Positions 41,541 through 51,552 of a DNA stretch of 64,000 nucleotides are shown here, piece by piece (the first letter of the stretch is position 1; each line of letters opens with the position of its first letter). A program made the position numbers and the translations under genes. A model generated the notes under the pieces. That model did not search any database, was not told the origin of the DNA, and saw only the letters and a list, made by a program, of their open reading frames with translations. Source of the stretch: Closterium sp. NIES-65 (taxonomy: Eukaryota; Streptophyta; Zygnematophyceae; Desmidiales; Closteriaceae); NCBI GenBank assembly GCA_948144175.1, contig CANXME010002307.1:310001-374000 (forward strand), written 5' to 3'.

Positions 41541-43321
41541 CTCTCCCCCCCCCCGCCGTTCTTCCTCGCTCTAGGTGCTCCCCACGTAGACCCCTCCCCA
41601 CTCCCGGTCCTGCTCCTTCAGGTGTGTCTCAGGTAGACCCTCCTCTCTTGCCTGCACCGGTTGAGGTTACTGGTGACTCAGATCCTGCTGAGGGTGGTCC
41701 TGCTCGGGGTGCTGCTACTGGGGGTGCTGAGCCTTGGGGTGCGGAGCCTAGGGGTGCTGAGCCTAGGGGTGCTGAGCCTGGGAGTGCGGAGCCTGGATGT
41801 GCGGAGCTTGGGGGTGCGGAGACTCGGGGTGCTGAGTCTGGGCGTGAGGAGTCTTGGGGTGCTGAGCTTGGGGGTACTGAGCCTGGGGGTGCTGCACCTG
41901 GAAGCGCTGAGGCGTCTGGTGAGCAGTCTCCCTGGGGCAGCCGTCTACGTAGTCGATCCGCTGGTACCTCGCCGCTGCACTCTCGTCGTCGACTCCCTCT
42001 CTCCACACAGCAGTTGCGTGAGTGGTACATTGGCCGTTAGGGCCACACTGCAAGAGCTAGGGGCCCTGCTGCGAGAGGCGCTGGAGCCGGTGACTCTGCC
42101 ACTAGAGTTGTTTCTGCTGGAGGTTCTGGAGTTGCTGAGGGTGGTGGAGCTAGAGGTTCTAGAGCTGCTGCGGGTGCTGGTGCTAGAGGTTCTAGAGCTG
42201 GAGGTTCTGGAGCTGCTGAGGGTACTGGCGCTGGAGGTCCTGGAGCTGCTGCGGGTGCTGGCGCTGAGGGTTCTGAGTCTGCTGTTGCGATGTCTCCTTG
42301 GAGTAGCCGCCTTCGTCCGCGTGTACCTCTCACCTCTCAGCAGTTGCACGATTGGTACGGTCGCCGTCAGGGTCGCGCTTCAGGAGCTCGGCGCTCTGCC
42401 ATTGGAGGTACTTCAGCTGCCGTCACTGGAGGTGGGAGTGGTGCTGGTCCCGGATGTGCTCGTACTGGAGGTACTGGAGCTGCTGGGGCTGGAGGTGCTG
42501 AGCGTGACGGTGCTGGGGGTGGTGGTGCTGGTGACACTAAGGCTGGGGACCCTGGGACTGGAGGTGCTGGTTCTGAAGGTGCTGCTACTAGTGGAGCTGG
42601 TCCTGGAGGAGCTGGTGCTCAGGGGTCTGGTGCTGCTGGAGGTGCTGGAGCTGCTGGGGGTGCTGGAGCTGCTGGTGGTGGTGGCACTGCACAGCCGCGC
42701 TTGTTCTTTGCTCCGCCGTCTCCGTCGTCTCAGCCACCATCTGACTCTGTACTTCGTCAGGTTCTTAGTCTCCCTTCGTCTACAGGTCTTCCGTTACAGC
42801 CTGGCTCACCGCTGCCTGCTCCTTCTCCTTACACTGAGCAGTCAGGGGGTCTTACTGAGCGTCGTGAGCTTGCGTCGCGTCCTGTCTCGCGTGTCCGTTC
42901 AGGTCGTTTTGGTCGTCCTGTTCCTCGTTCGCGTCAGCCGGTTGTCCCCAGCACCCACCTCGTAGTTCATCCCCTTTCCTCTCCTCCGCAGCGTGTTCCC
43001 TTGCCGTCCCCTACTGTGTCTTCTCTGCCTACCGTTCCTAAGCCTGAGTCTAACCACGTTCGTGTTGCTAGCCCTACTGTCACACGTCTGCTAGCAACTG
43101 TTGTCACTGACCCGTCGTTTGAGTCTGCTGCAGCGTCTGCCTTAGTCGCTGAGCTTGTTGACTTTGCTGCTGCTTGACGTCTAGACTACGCCGCTAGTCT
43201 TGTTGCTGAGTCTGCGTATGTCTGTCCTCCGTCCGTCGGGGGTGAGTGTGCTCTTGGCACAGACGTCCTTGAGGACAGGCAGGAGGACCTTGAGTGTCTT
43301 GCAGCCGCTGCGCCTCATCTC
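41541..43321 (+). pseudogene. Copia K spacer and linker
   Basis: Pro-rich lead, then GGAEP-type 15-bp repeats (41700-41900), SSTRSSSRTSS-type or GAGAAG-type low complexity in alternative frames, and the linker with ATVVTDPSFESAAASALVAE and LVDFAAA, then a TGA at about 43177. Long Leu/Val-rich open frames here (such as 41661-42965) are reading artefacts of a GC-rich repeat. Confidence 0.7.
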
Positions 43322-44929
43322 GTGTCCATGCTGCTTGCCCCTAAGGGAGACCCGGATGCTCCAGACATCCCGACCCCGCGCTCTTACGCTGAGGCGATCG
43401 CGGGTGAGTACTCCTCTCAGTGGCAGACAGCCGTGGACGCAGAGATGGCATCCTGGAAGTCCACAGGCACCTACGTCGACGAGGTTCCCCCTCTTGGGGC
43501 GAACATCGTCACTGGCATGTGGATTTTCAGGGTGAAGCGGCCGCCAGGTTCTCCGCCTGTCTTCAATGCTCGTTACATTGCTCGAGGTTTCAGTCAGTGA
43601 GAGGGAGTTGACTTCTTCCAGACCTTCTCCCCCACCCCGAAGATGACCACTCTTCGGGTGCTGCTGCACATTGCTGCTCAGCGTGACTACGAGCTTCACT
43701 CTCTTGACTTCAGCATAGCTTTCTTACAGGGCAGCCTGCACGAGGAGATCTGGCTTCGCCGCCCTCCTGGCTTCACTGGGTCATTCCCTCTTGGTACCCA
43801 GTGGAGCCTCCGGCGGCCGGTCTACGGTCTCCGCCAGGCGCCACGTGAGGGGCACGACACACTGAGGACGACACTTGCGGCTCTTGGGTTTGCGCCTTCT
43901 ACTGCTGACCCGTCGCTATTTCTGCGCACCGACACTTCGCTGCCGCCGTTCTACATCCTCGTGTACGTCTACGACTTGGTCTTTGCCACTGTGGACACTG
44001 AGGCTCTCGCCCTGGTGAAGTCGAAGCTGCAGAAGAGACACACGTGCACAGACCTGGGTGAGCTGCGCAGCTATCTTGGCTTGCAGATCACCCGGGACAG
44101 AGCACGCCGCACCATCACACTATCTCAATCACACATGGTGCAGCAGGTCCTTCAGCGCTTTGGCTTCACCTGGTCCTCGCCAAAGCACACTCCTCTGGCT
44201 ACAGGTCACTCGCTCTCAACTCCACCTTCGGACGAGTCCGTAGAGCTGAGAGGTCCTTACCCAGAGCTAGTGGGCTGCCTTATGTACCTGATGACTTGCA
44301 CTCGTCCTGACCTTGCGTTCCCTCTTGGCCTTCTCGCTCGCTACGTGGCTCCTGGTAGGCACCGACCGGAGCACATGGCTGCTACTAAGAGGGTACTACG
44401 TTACTTGTGCAGTACATCGGGCATGGGGCTAGTGCTTGGAGGGCGGAGCCCGGTTGTCCTCTCTGGGCACTCGGACGCTTCTTGGGTCGTCAGAGGGTTA
44501 CACCTTCAGCCTTGGCTCTGGCTCTGTTTCTTGGCGGTCTACACGCTCGTCTTCTTTTGTCGGCTCCAGTTGTGAGGCTGAGATCTACGCCACAACCATG
44601 GCTGCACAGGAGTTACGCTGGCTCACCTACCTGCTGACCGACCTGGGAGAGCGGCCTCGTTCTCCTCCAGTGCTGTACGTAGACAGCAAGGCCGCCATTG
44701 CCTTGTGTGAGGAGCACAGTCTGGAGCACAGAACGGAGCACATCCCTCTCCGTTACTTCCTCGCTTGAGAGTTGCAGCAGCGAGGTCAGCTTCTTCTTGC
44801 TCACGTGGCCACTAGGGCCAACACTGCTGATATATTCACCATGGCACTTCCGTCTGGTGATCATCAGCGTTTCTGTACTTTGTTAGGCCTATTGCCCACG
44901 TTTTCTCACTTGCTGTAGACCTTGTTTGT
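43322..44929 (+). pseudogene. Copia K reverse transcriptase and RNase H
   Basis: Begins MSMLLAPKGDPDAPDIPTPR. TGA at 43598-43600 (CGA in relatives) breaks RT after RGFSQ. The catalytic box is YVYD (Asp to Tyr). Thumb and connection are complete. In RNase H about 30 bp are missing at 44489 (DDLATQRSSQ in relatives), shifting frame; the rest (SCEAEIYATTMAAQELRWLT, LYVDSKAAIALCEEHSLEH) is in the next frame, stopping at 44766 (CGA to TGA) before ELQQRGQLLLAHV. Confidence 0.88.
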
Positions 44930-45144
44930 ACTGTGATCTATATCTATACCTGCTTGCTTGCTTTGCTAGGTAGAGATCACTGTGATGCCGTTGTTGCATA
45001 TATACCTCTGCATGTGAACTGGCCTTGTGGCCCTTTGCTTGTGCTCAGTGTGTATGGTGATGTTGTGATCCACCCTGAGCTTGCTTTGCTTCTCTTAACT
45101 GGTCTTGTGACCCCTTGCTCTCCCTCACTTTGCCTATGGGGGTG
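44930..45144 (+). promoter_or_regulatory. 3-prime noncoding block of Copia K
   Basis: Both hairpins perfect (GGCCTTGTGGCC and GGTCTTGTGACC); polypurine tract ATGGGGGTG. Confidence 0.75.
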
Positions 45145-45278
45145 TGTCAAACTATGATAATGCTTGTGCTGTGTAGGCTGTAGTGGGGTAGCCCATAAGG
45201 GGTACAACCCAAATTAGGGTTAGCATATGTACCCACATCTCTGTTCAATGCACTCATTCCTGTTGCTAGATTCTAACA
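45145..45278 (+). repeat. 3-prime LTR of Copia K
   Basis: 134 bp, TGTCAAACTATG to ATTCTAACA, with GGGTACA and TGTACCC as inverted boxes around TTAGGGTTAG. Confidence 0.88.
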
Positions 45279-45306
45279 ACCCCCCCCCCCTCCGAGGAGT
45301 CCCTCC

Positions 45307-45852
45307 TTACGAGAGTGCGTGTACATCTCGGAAATTGCGGCTACGCAGATATTCGGCGAGGGCTGGGTGGTTCTCGATCTTGTCCAGGGGGACCCAATTA
45401 TCTTCAGTGGGGGTACGGTCTTTCCATCGGATCAGGAACTCGATCCTGCGTGCTCCACGTGGGTCATGAACGCGATGGCTCAGAATCTTCTCGGGTGATT
45501 ACTGGCTCGGTGGGTGGTCGTGTCATGCTGGTTGGTCGGTGGCAAGGCAGTTGGCTTGTGGATGGTGCGTAAGGGCGGAGGAGGCTAACGTGGAATGACG
45601 GGCTGACGTACCTGTCAACGGGGAGGAGGAGGTGGGCGGCAGTGACAGGTGTGATCATGTGGCTGATGCGAAATGGCCCGCAATATCGAGGGCGGAGTTT
45701 TGGGGTGATGGGCAAGCTTAGGTTTTGAGTGTCGAGTAAAACTAAGTCGTCTGACTAATAGGTGACGGAACGGCGGTGGCGATCGACATTACGTTTAGCG
45801 ATTATGTTTGATTTTTTTATTGCGTCTACTGCTCGGGTCCGTGCCGCCTGTA
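45307..45852 (-). pseudogene. Gypsy L integrase C-terminus and chromodomain
   Basis: 45715-45464 encodes the integrase barrel (MPITPKLRPRYCGPFRISHM, PSFHVSLLRPY) with upstream AARTRAVDAIKKSNI and HRRSVTY. The chromodomain follows in another frame: ILSHRVHDPRGARRIEFLIR, WKDRTPTEDNWVPLDKIENH and PALAEYLRSR, with TAA at 45307-45309. Domain conserved in the key W and acidic positions. Confidence 0.85.
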
Positions 45853-46377
45853 CCGCATGGCCCCGGATATAGGCGCCGTCCGATTAAAGGCGCCGGCGCC
45901 TATATCTGGAGCATGGCGCTTATGGCTGTTCCTCGATTATAAGCGCCCCCCCTGTAAAACCCCGAGTTATTATAAAGGCATGCATAATTATATTATTTCA
46001 ATCCTGATTAAAACAGTAACGAATTTCGAATTTCAAGCGATTCAGCACCCATTTTCAGTTTGTTTGACTTTCAAGGTCCTGACTGGTTTCGCGTCAAGTT
46101 AGGATGAGGTGGCACGCGAGCAAATTGACGTGGAAAAGCTACCGTATGTGCAGCCAGAGATTCGCCCTCACGCGATTCAAATTCAGGACATTACAAAATG
46201 TCGACTCGATTATGCTTACGAGACGGAAATGTAGAAGTTGATGCGTTTAAGTTGTATTTCTATACTTGTCAGTATATAAGCGCCGGCGCTATGGCCGATA
46301 CTCAATTAAAAGCACACCCCCCCAAAAGAACTGATTTTATTATAAGCGCATATGCTCTACTATTCGGGGTAATACGG
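45853..46377. mobile_element. MITE-1, Tc1/mariner-like TA insertion
   Basis: 525 bp between TA dinucleotides (45851-45852 and 46378-46379). Ends read CCGCATGGCCCCGGATA and, inverted, CCGTATTACCCCGAATA, similar to the ends of MITE-2. It codes for nothing. Inside the left end is a palindrome around GGCGCCGGCGCC flanked by inverted ATATAGGCGCC; TATAAGCGC recurs near the right end. Removing it with one TA restores the integrase frame of L (QQFAEILQAARTRAV). Confidence 0.82.
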
Positions 46378-46379
46378 TA

Positions 46380-47310
46380 AGATTTCGGCGAACTGCTGCG
46401 CACGTGGTACGGGGTTGTCGGGATTCGGGGTCATGGGTACTGTGAGGTCTTGTCTGTAGTTCAAGTAGAATGGTGACTGTTGGGTTGTGGCAGATGGCGA
46501 GTAGTTATATGCGAACTCGATGAGTGGCAGTTGCTGTTTCCACGTGCTTGGGTCGTCGCACTTGGCTCGGATAAGCTGCTCCATGGTCTGGTTTGTCCGT
46601 TCTGTCTGTCCGTCTGTCTCGGGGTGGTACCGTATTCTCCCGGATATAAGACCCCCCGGAAAACAAGACCCACGGGTCTGTAATACGGGGGTGGGTCTTT
46701 TATCTTGGCAGGTTTCCACTATACCCCCCCCTTGAGGGGGTAACATTACTAGACCCCCCCCGAGCCTAGATACTAGTCCAATTGGGGTTCTCTTGTTCGT
46801 TTCATGCCCACACTAACAATGCTAAGAGAGTTAGATGTCCATAAACCCACACAGGGTTGATTGTTCAAGGATCACAGTGCATGTTCTAGACCGCTAAGGT
46901 TGGAATGCACGATGACAAGGCAAGGAATCTTGCCATGTAACGCTAGATCACCCTAAATGTGCCATTTCGACCAATGAGAAGCCACACCTGGATTGATTAG
47001 CGAAATACGCACATCCGTGGTCCTATCCATGATAAAAACAAATGCTGTATCACCCACAACAGCTAAGCATTCAAACACACTTGATAAAAATATGTCCATA
47101 TGATGAGACCCGGGTACTATACATTTCTAAGCCTTTGATAAGACCCCCCCCCTTTTTTCTCTGAATTTTTTCATAAGACCCTAGGGTCTTATATCCGGGA
47201 GAATACGGTATGAAGAACAGAGCTGTAGTCGTGTGCCGAACTGCTGCCACAAGTTCCGCCAGAAGTTGCTGGTGAATTTCGTATCCCTGTCGCTAATGAT
47301 TGCTGCTGGT
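46380..47310 (-). pseudogene. Gypsy L integrase core, around MITE-2
   Basis: Coding pieces 46380-46628 and 47211-47310. Across MITE-2 they read WQQFGTRLQLCSSYHPETDG, then QTERTNQTMEQLIRAKCDDP (Glu of the triad), and LIEFAYNYSPSATTQQSPFY, FAEILPYY-like. Upstream joins to ISDRDTKFTSNFWRN (second Asp). Core residues intact when the insertions are removed. Confidence 0.87.
46630..47208. mobile_element. MITE-2, Tc1/mariner-like TA insertion
   Basis: 579 bp with perfect 24-bp terminal inverted repeats starting CCGTATTCTCCCGGATATAA, between TA dinucleotides (46628-46629 and 47209-47210). Noncoding, with C-runs and GGGTCTT repeats inside each end. Excision with one TA rejoins SSYHPETDG in the L integrase. 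TA target and short inverted repeats fit Tc1/mariner-type non-autonomous elements; no transposase is in the window. Confidence 0.9.
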
Positions 47311-47487
47311 TGTCAAAAAAGTAGCTAGAACAAGGAGCCATAGCTAGGGTTTACCTAGTTAGGCAAGAGAGAATTTGGCAAAGGAGGGTTTGACTAGAGA
47401 GGAGGGAGGTACAAATAGTAAGCCCTAAAAGGGTGTACTCACTATTGAGTACCCCACTACAAACTAGACAAGCATTATATCCTGACA
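47311..47487 (-). repeat. 3-prime LTR of element M
   Basis: 177 bp; plus-strand TGTCAAAA to CCTGACA. Contains GGGTGTACTCA and GAGTACCCC-type boxes, distantly similar to the Copia LTRs. Confidence 0.9.
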
Positions 47488-48149
47488 CACCCCCATAGTC
47501 AAAGTGGGGTATAATCAGCATAGCAAGCAGTCACAGTGCAGGTTCACAAGTGCAAGCAAAGCTAGAGGCATTCATAACAGGCACGTGAGGAGGAGGAGGC
47601 TGGACTGTGAGAGGAGAGGAGATGGGAGGCAACGGCTGAAGCTGCAGACACACAGGCAACAGGAGCGGCTGGCACAGTGGCTACCGAGAGTACGACGGCT
47701 ATGGACTACAGGAGTAACTGGCTCCGCGGCTACGACAAGCGGCAGGAGCAATGGACCCACAAGCGACAGGCACAGCAGGCTCGCTGGGCTACCGAGAGCA
47801 AGACAGGCTCCGGACTACTGGCGCTGCAGGCGACACGACGGCAGCCTCCACGCAACCTCCCCCAACTGTCCCACCCCCCTTTCACACACCCCTTGCTGCA
47901 CCCCTAGCTCCACTCCCACGTCACCCCCCTAGCACCACTCCCTCGGCTCCCACACACCCACCCCCCTCAGCGGCAGCTGCAGTAGTGGGAGACGGAGGAG
48001 GAGGAGGAGCAGGTGACGGCTCACACACCCGCCACCCCCATACCCGTCACCCGCATACCCTGAGTGTGCGGTAAGCGAGCTCAGGTGTGCGCGAAGCGTG
48101 CACAAGCGTGCGGGAAGCGAACTCGGGTGTGTGGAAAGCGAACTCAGGT

Positions 48150-48400
48150 GTGCGGGGAGGGGGGTGGCCGCAGGGCGACGCGCGGGCCGACGGGGACGGG
48201 CGCACAGGTCCCCGGGGGCGGCGCGCGGGTCGACGGGGCCGCTGCGAAGGGCGACGGGGAGCCGCACGCCGGTCGACGGGGCCGCTGTGAAGGGCGATGA
48301 GGAGCCGCGCGCGGGTTGACGGGGCCGCCGCAAAGGGCGACGGAGAGCTGCGCGCAGGTCGACAGGGACGGGCGCGCGGGTCGACGGAACGCAAAACCGC
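48150..48400 (-). repeat. GC-rich repeats in element M interior
   Basis: Three or more copies of a unit of about 48 bp around gcgcgggtcgacggggccgc and gaagggcgacg. Like the leaders of C, D, J and N, this is GC-rich satellite-like sequence near the primer site. Open frames here on both strands are repeat artefacts. Confidence 0.75.
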
Positions 48401-48543
48401 TGCGCGTGCCCAGGGTGCGCAGCGGGCAGGAAACCGCCACGAGCGCGCGGCGGGATGAAAAAGTGTCGCACGCCCGGGGCGCGCGACCAGCAGAACAGTA
48501 GCAGCGGAAGCAGTAGGCGGTCCTACAGGCCAAAAGCATAACA

Positions 48544-48555
48544 GCTCTGATTCCA
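48544..48555 (-). promoter_or_regulatory. Primer-binding site of element M
   Basis: TGGAATCAGAGC on the minus strand directly after the LTR end TTTTGACA: 11 of 12 matches to the Copia/TRIM site. Confidence 0.85.
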
Positions 48556-48732
48556 TGTCAAAATAGTAGCTAGAACAAGGAGCCATAGCTAGGGTTTACC
48601 TAGCTAGGCAAGAGAGAATTAGGCAAAGGAGGGTTTGACTAGAAAGGAGGGAGGTACAAATAGCAAGCCCTAAAAGGGTATACTCACTATTGAGTACCTC
48701 ACTACAGACTAGACAAGCATTATATTCTGACA
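48556..48732 (-). repeat. 5-prime LTR of element M
   Basis: 177 bp, about 95 percent identical to the 3-prime copy. Confidence 0.9.
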
Positions 48733-48737
48733 CTGGT

Positions 48738-49347
48738 ATCCCGTATAATTGAACGACGGTGGCGATGAAGAGTCAAGTTGTTTCCTCGACTGAGATGGAT
48801 TTCTTGCATGTTGCGAAATGCGCCATTTTCGTCAACCGATCGATGAGGACCAGGATCGCATCGTTCCCACTTGCCCCGGCCGGTAACCCCGTGACGAAGT
48901 CTATCGTCACCTACGGCCAAGCACGCTCTGGGGGTGGTATCTGCTGCAATTGCCCTGCAGGCCGCTTACGCCATGATTTCATGAGTTGGCAGGTGGGACA
49001 CGACGCCACGTGTCGCTGTACGTCGGTCAACATTTCGGGCCAATAGTAATACCGCTGCAGCTGCTGCCGTGTTTTTTCTACCCCATAATGGCCCGACGTA
49101 ACGCCGCTGTGTGCCTCATATAATAACAGCTCCCTTAGCAAAGTGTACTCTGGCACCCAGATGCGGTCAGTGCCGGGTTTTATGTAATAGGCTCCTTTTG
49201 CTGCTGCGAATCGCCTCCTGTGAAGAATGGGTCGGTTTGATACCCGTGGGTAAATAGTCCTGTCAGTAGCGGGCTGGTCTGGGCGAGTAGTATATCATGA
49301 ATTTGGGCAGTGGGGCGAGTCAGTGCGTCGGCGATGTTGTATGCTCC
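48738..49347 (-). pseudogene. Gypsy L integrase N-terminus
   Basis: Reads (after a TAA at 49348) GAYNIADALTRPTAQIHDIL, then the zinc H2C2 domain PEYTLLRELLLYEAHSGVTS, GHYGVEKTRQQLQRYYYWPE, HVASCPTCQLMKSW, and into the core VTIDFVTGLPAGASGNDAIL (first Asp). Two stops; otherwise well conserved. Confidence 0.87.
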
Positions 49348-50134
49348 TTATTTGTACGTGAGCGTGTAGTAAAAATTTGACTTGAGGAAATCGAGCCAGC
49401 GAATCTGTCGTGGGTTGAGGTTTGGCTGTGCGCGGAGGTACTGTAGTGAGTTGTGATCTGTCCGTACTGTCACGTCGGCTCCGGCCAAGTAACAGCACCA
49501 CACTTTGAAAGCGTGCACGATCGCGAGCATTTTGCGGTCATGTATCGGGTACTTTTTCTCGGGCGGGTGCAGCTGCCGTGATTCATACACGATGGGCTGG
49601 AGGCCATTGCCGAAATCCTGTAACAGGACTGCTCCGATGGCGATGTCGCTTGCGTCCGTAACGACTTCGAAAGGGCGGTGGGGGTCTGCAATGCGCAGGA
49701 CAGGTGGTGTACAGGGAACATTTTTCAGGGCAGAGAAGGCGGCATGCTCTTTCTCCCCCCATGAAAACTTAACCCCCTTTCGCAGTAGGTCAGCTAGCGG
49801 TGCAGTCAGCTGCGCCATGTCGGGGACGAACCGATGGACGTAGTTAACAAACCCAAAAAAGCTTTGTAATTCCGTGAGGTTCGTCGGGGGGCGCCACGCT
49901 TTTACCGTGTCCAGCTTCTTTGGGTCAATTTTGACCCCAGCCTCCGAAATCACGTGCCCAAGAAACTCTAACCGGTCCTGAAAATAATCACACTTCGATC
50001 CTTTAGTCAATAGGCGATTCTCATCTAAAATCTTAAATACTGCTTCTAAGTCCGTTAAGTGCTGCTGCTGGTCCCGGCTGTAAACGAGGATGTCGTCGAG
50101 GTAAACTATCACGCACTTATCTAATAGTGGTCTA
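49348..50134 (-). pseudogene. Gypsy L reverse transcriptase and RNase H
   Basis: 254 uninterrupted codons. IVYLDDILVYSRDQQQ carries the catalytic YLDD near the start; then FLGHVISEAGVKIDPKKLDT and LQSFFGFVNYVHRFVPDMAQ (thumb), and RNase H with VTDASDIAIGAVLLQDFGNG, IHDRKMLAIVHAFKVWC and VRTDHNSLQYL, so its acidic residues are retained. The stop is at TYK. This is the best preserved Gypsy segment; the rest of RT lies beyond TRIM-3 and J. Confidence 0.9.
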
Positions 50135-50419
50135 TGTCAGGGGTTATGGACGCACTCACCCGCTACACAATTAAGCCCTTTTATCCTAGTGGTTAGTGGC
50201 TGGGATTCTGACATGGTATCAGAGCGAAGGTCTTGGGTTCGAATCCCAGTGTGTGCACTTCGGGCATCCCAGTGCGGGGGGGTGTCAGAGGTCCACTGGT
50301 GATCCCCAATTGATCCTAGGGAAGGGTTACAGGCTCGTTGTCCTTGGGGGTTATGGGCGCACTGACCCGCTATTTAACAAGCCCTTTATCCCAGTGGTCT
50401 AGTGGTTGGGATTCTGATA
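50135..50419 (+). mobile_element. TRIM-3, miniature LTR element inside Gypsy L
   Basis: Perfect 5-bp target duplication GTCTA (50130-50134, 50420-50424). 5-prime LTR shortened to 79 bp by an internal deletion (50135-50213), 3-prime LTR 137 bp (50283-50419, end CTGATA). Perfect primer site TGGTATCAGAGC (50214-50225), G-run before the second LTR. B box GGTTCGAATCC (50236-50246) and A box TGGTTAGTGG (50190-50199) flank the primer site. Removing it restores FRPLLDKCVIVYLDDILV in L. Confidence 0.93.
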
Positions 50420-50424
50420 GTCTA

Positions 50425-50543
50425 AAAGCCTTGTTCATGGTCATTCGAAATGTCGCGGGGGCGTCAGTCCAAAAGGCATGACGGTGTACTTGAAGGATCT
50501 CTATCTAGTGCGAAAAGATGTCTTGGCGCAGTTTGATGGTTCG
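50425..50543 (-). pseudogene. Gypsy L RT palm fragment between TRIM-3 and J
   Basis: Minus strand: AKTSFRTR, stop, SFKYTVMPFGLT, then a frameshift into DAPATFRMTMNKAL. This is the palm block before YLDD in Gypsy RT. Confidence 0.8.
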
Positions 50544-50672
50544 TGTCAAACTTATATGCTATAGTCTGTGTAGGCTGTAGTGGGGTAGATAATATAGGGT
50601 ACAACACTTTTAGGTTCACTACTTGTACCCACCTGTTTCCTAGTCAATTTCATTCATTCGTACTACTCTCAC
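50544..50672 (+). repeat. 5-prime LTR of Copia J
   Basis: 129 bp, TGTCAAACTTAT to TACTCTCACA, with GGGTACAAC and TTGTACCC inverted boxes. Confidence 0.92.
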
Positions 50673-50683
50673 ATGGTATAGAG
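50673..50683 (+). promoter_or_regulatory. Primer-binding site of Copia J
   Basis: TGGTATAGAGC immediately after the LTR, identical to the site in Copia C, followed by the same AGGTTCCCTA sequence. Confidence 0.88.
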
Positions 50684-50739
50684 CAGGTTCCCTAGTGGGA
50701 CCGTTTTTTTAGGGCCCACCAATTTTTTTTTTCCTATCG

Positions 50740-51520
50740 TGCCCAAAGCGCGCTCCCGTGCCTGCCTGCCCTGTCGCGCGCCTCACGCCTGCCTCACTTG
50801 CCGTCCCGGCCCTGCCCTGCCGCTGACGCAGCCCTGCCCTAAAGCTGCCGTCGCAGCCCTGCAACCTGCCGTCGCTGCTCTGTCGGCCGTCGTCGCGGCC
50901 CTACCTGCCGCCCTGCCGCGGCCCTTCCTGCCGTCGCGGCCATGCCGACCGTCGTCGCGGCCCTACCTACCGCCCTGCCGCGGCCCTTCCTACAGGCGCA
51001 GTTGCGGCCCTACCTGCTGCTGCCGCGACCCTTCCTACAACCACAGTCGCGGCCCCTGCCCTGCAAGTCGCGGCCCCGCCTCGTTGCGGCCCCGTCCCTG
51101 CCGGCCACGACGCGGCCCTCCATGCAGCCGCCGAGACGCGGCCCTGCCCTGATGCCGCCCGGTCGCGGCCTCCTCTCTCCAGCCGCCTTGTCGCGGCCCT
51201 GCCCTGCCGCCTCGTTGCGGCCCTGCCCTGCACCCGCGTCGCCGCCCTGCACTGCCGCCTTGTCGCGGCCCTGCCTGACGCGGCCCTGACTTGCGGCCCT
51301 GCCGCGGCCCTGCCCTGCAGCCGTGTCGCGGCCCTGCTCTGCCGCCTCGTCGCGGCTCTGCCTGTCACGGCCCCTGCCTTGCCAGTGCGCCACGGCCCTG
51401 CCCTTCCAATCGCGGCCCTACCCCGATCCCGCCCCTGGTAAGCGCACCACTGCACCCGCGCCGCCCTGCCGAGCCGCGCCGCCCTGCCGAGCCGCGCCGC
51501 CCTGCTGAGTCGCGCTCCTA
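50740..51520 (+). repeat. GC-rich repetitive leader of Copia J
   Basis: Variants of gtcgcggccctgccctgcc and tgccgcggcccttcctacc fill the leader. Open frames through it on both strands (up to 211 codons) are artefacts. Confidence 0.72.
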
Positions 51521-51552
51521 CAGCTACTGCTACTGCTACTGCTACTGCAGTC

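Larger units (their letters stand above)
40934..45278 (+). mobile_element. Copia element K, 5-prime truncated in integrase
   Basis: Starts mid-integrase, right at the end of Gypsy H, and runs to a complete 3-prime LTR. The integrase start matches N (KGEVPDVLIPWIRT), so K is close to N. Its LTR end is fused to the polypurine tract of Gypsy L. Several stops, a small RNase H deletion and an altered RT catalytic box. Confidence 0.88.
47311..48732 (-). mobile_element. Element M, non-autonomous LTR retroelement
   Basis: 1422 bp with perfect 5-bp target duplication CTGGT (47306-47310, 48733-48737). LTRs of 177 bp differ at about 9 positions. Primer site TGGAATCAGAGC (one change from the Met-tRNA site) follows the 5-prime LTR. 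The segment before the 3-prime LTR (CCCCACTTTGACTATGGGGG) copies the Copia polypurine region. The 1068-bp interior is GC-rich, repetitive and lacks Gag or Pol. Removal restores YGIPAAIISDRD in L integrase. It likely uses Copia proteins. Confidence 0.92.

Noticed and set aside
41661..42965. 434-codon Leu/Val-rich open frame, possibly a membrane protein
   Set aside because: It is the out-of-frame reading of the GGAEP-type spacer repeat of Copia K; similar Leu-rich frames occur at 30572-31183, 34385-34978 and minus strand 11044-11781 for the same reason.
47504..48471. Proteins encoded within element M
   Set aside because: All frames there are repeat-driven, overlap on both strands, and show no Gag or Pol motif.
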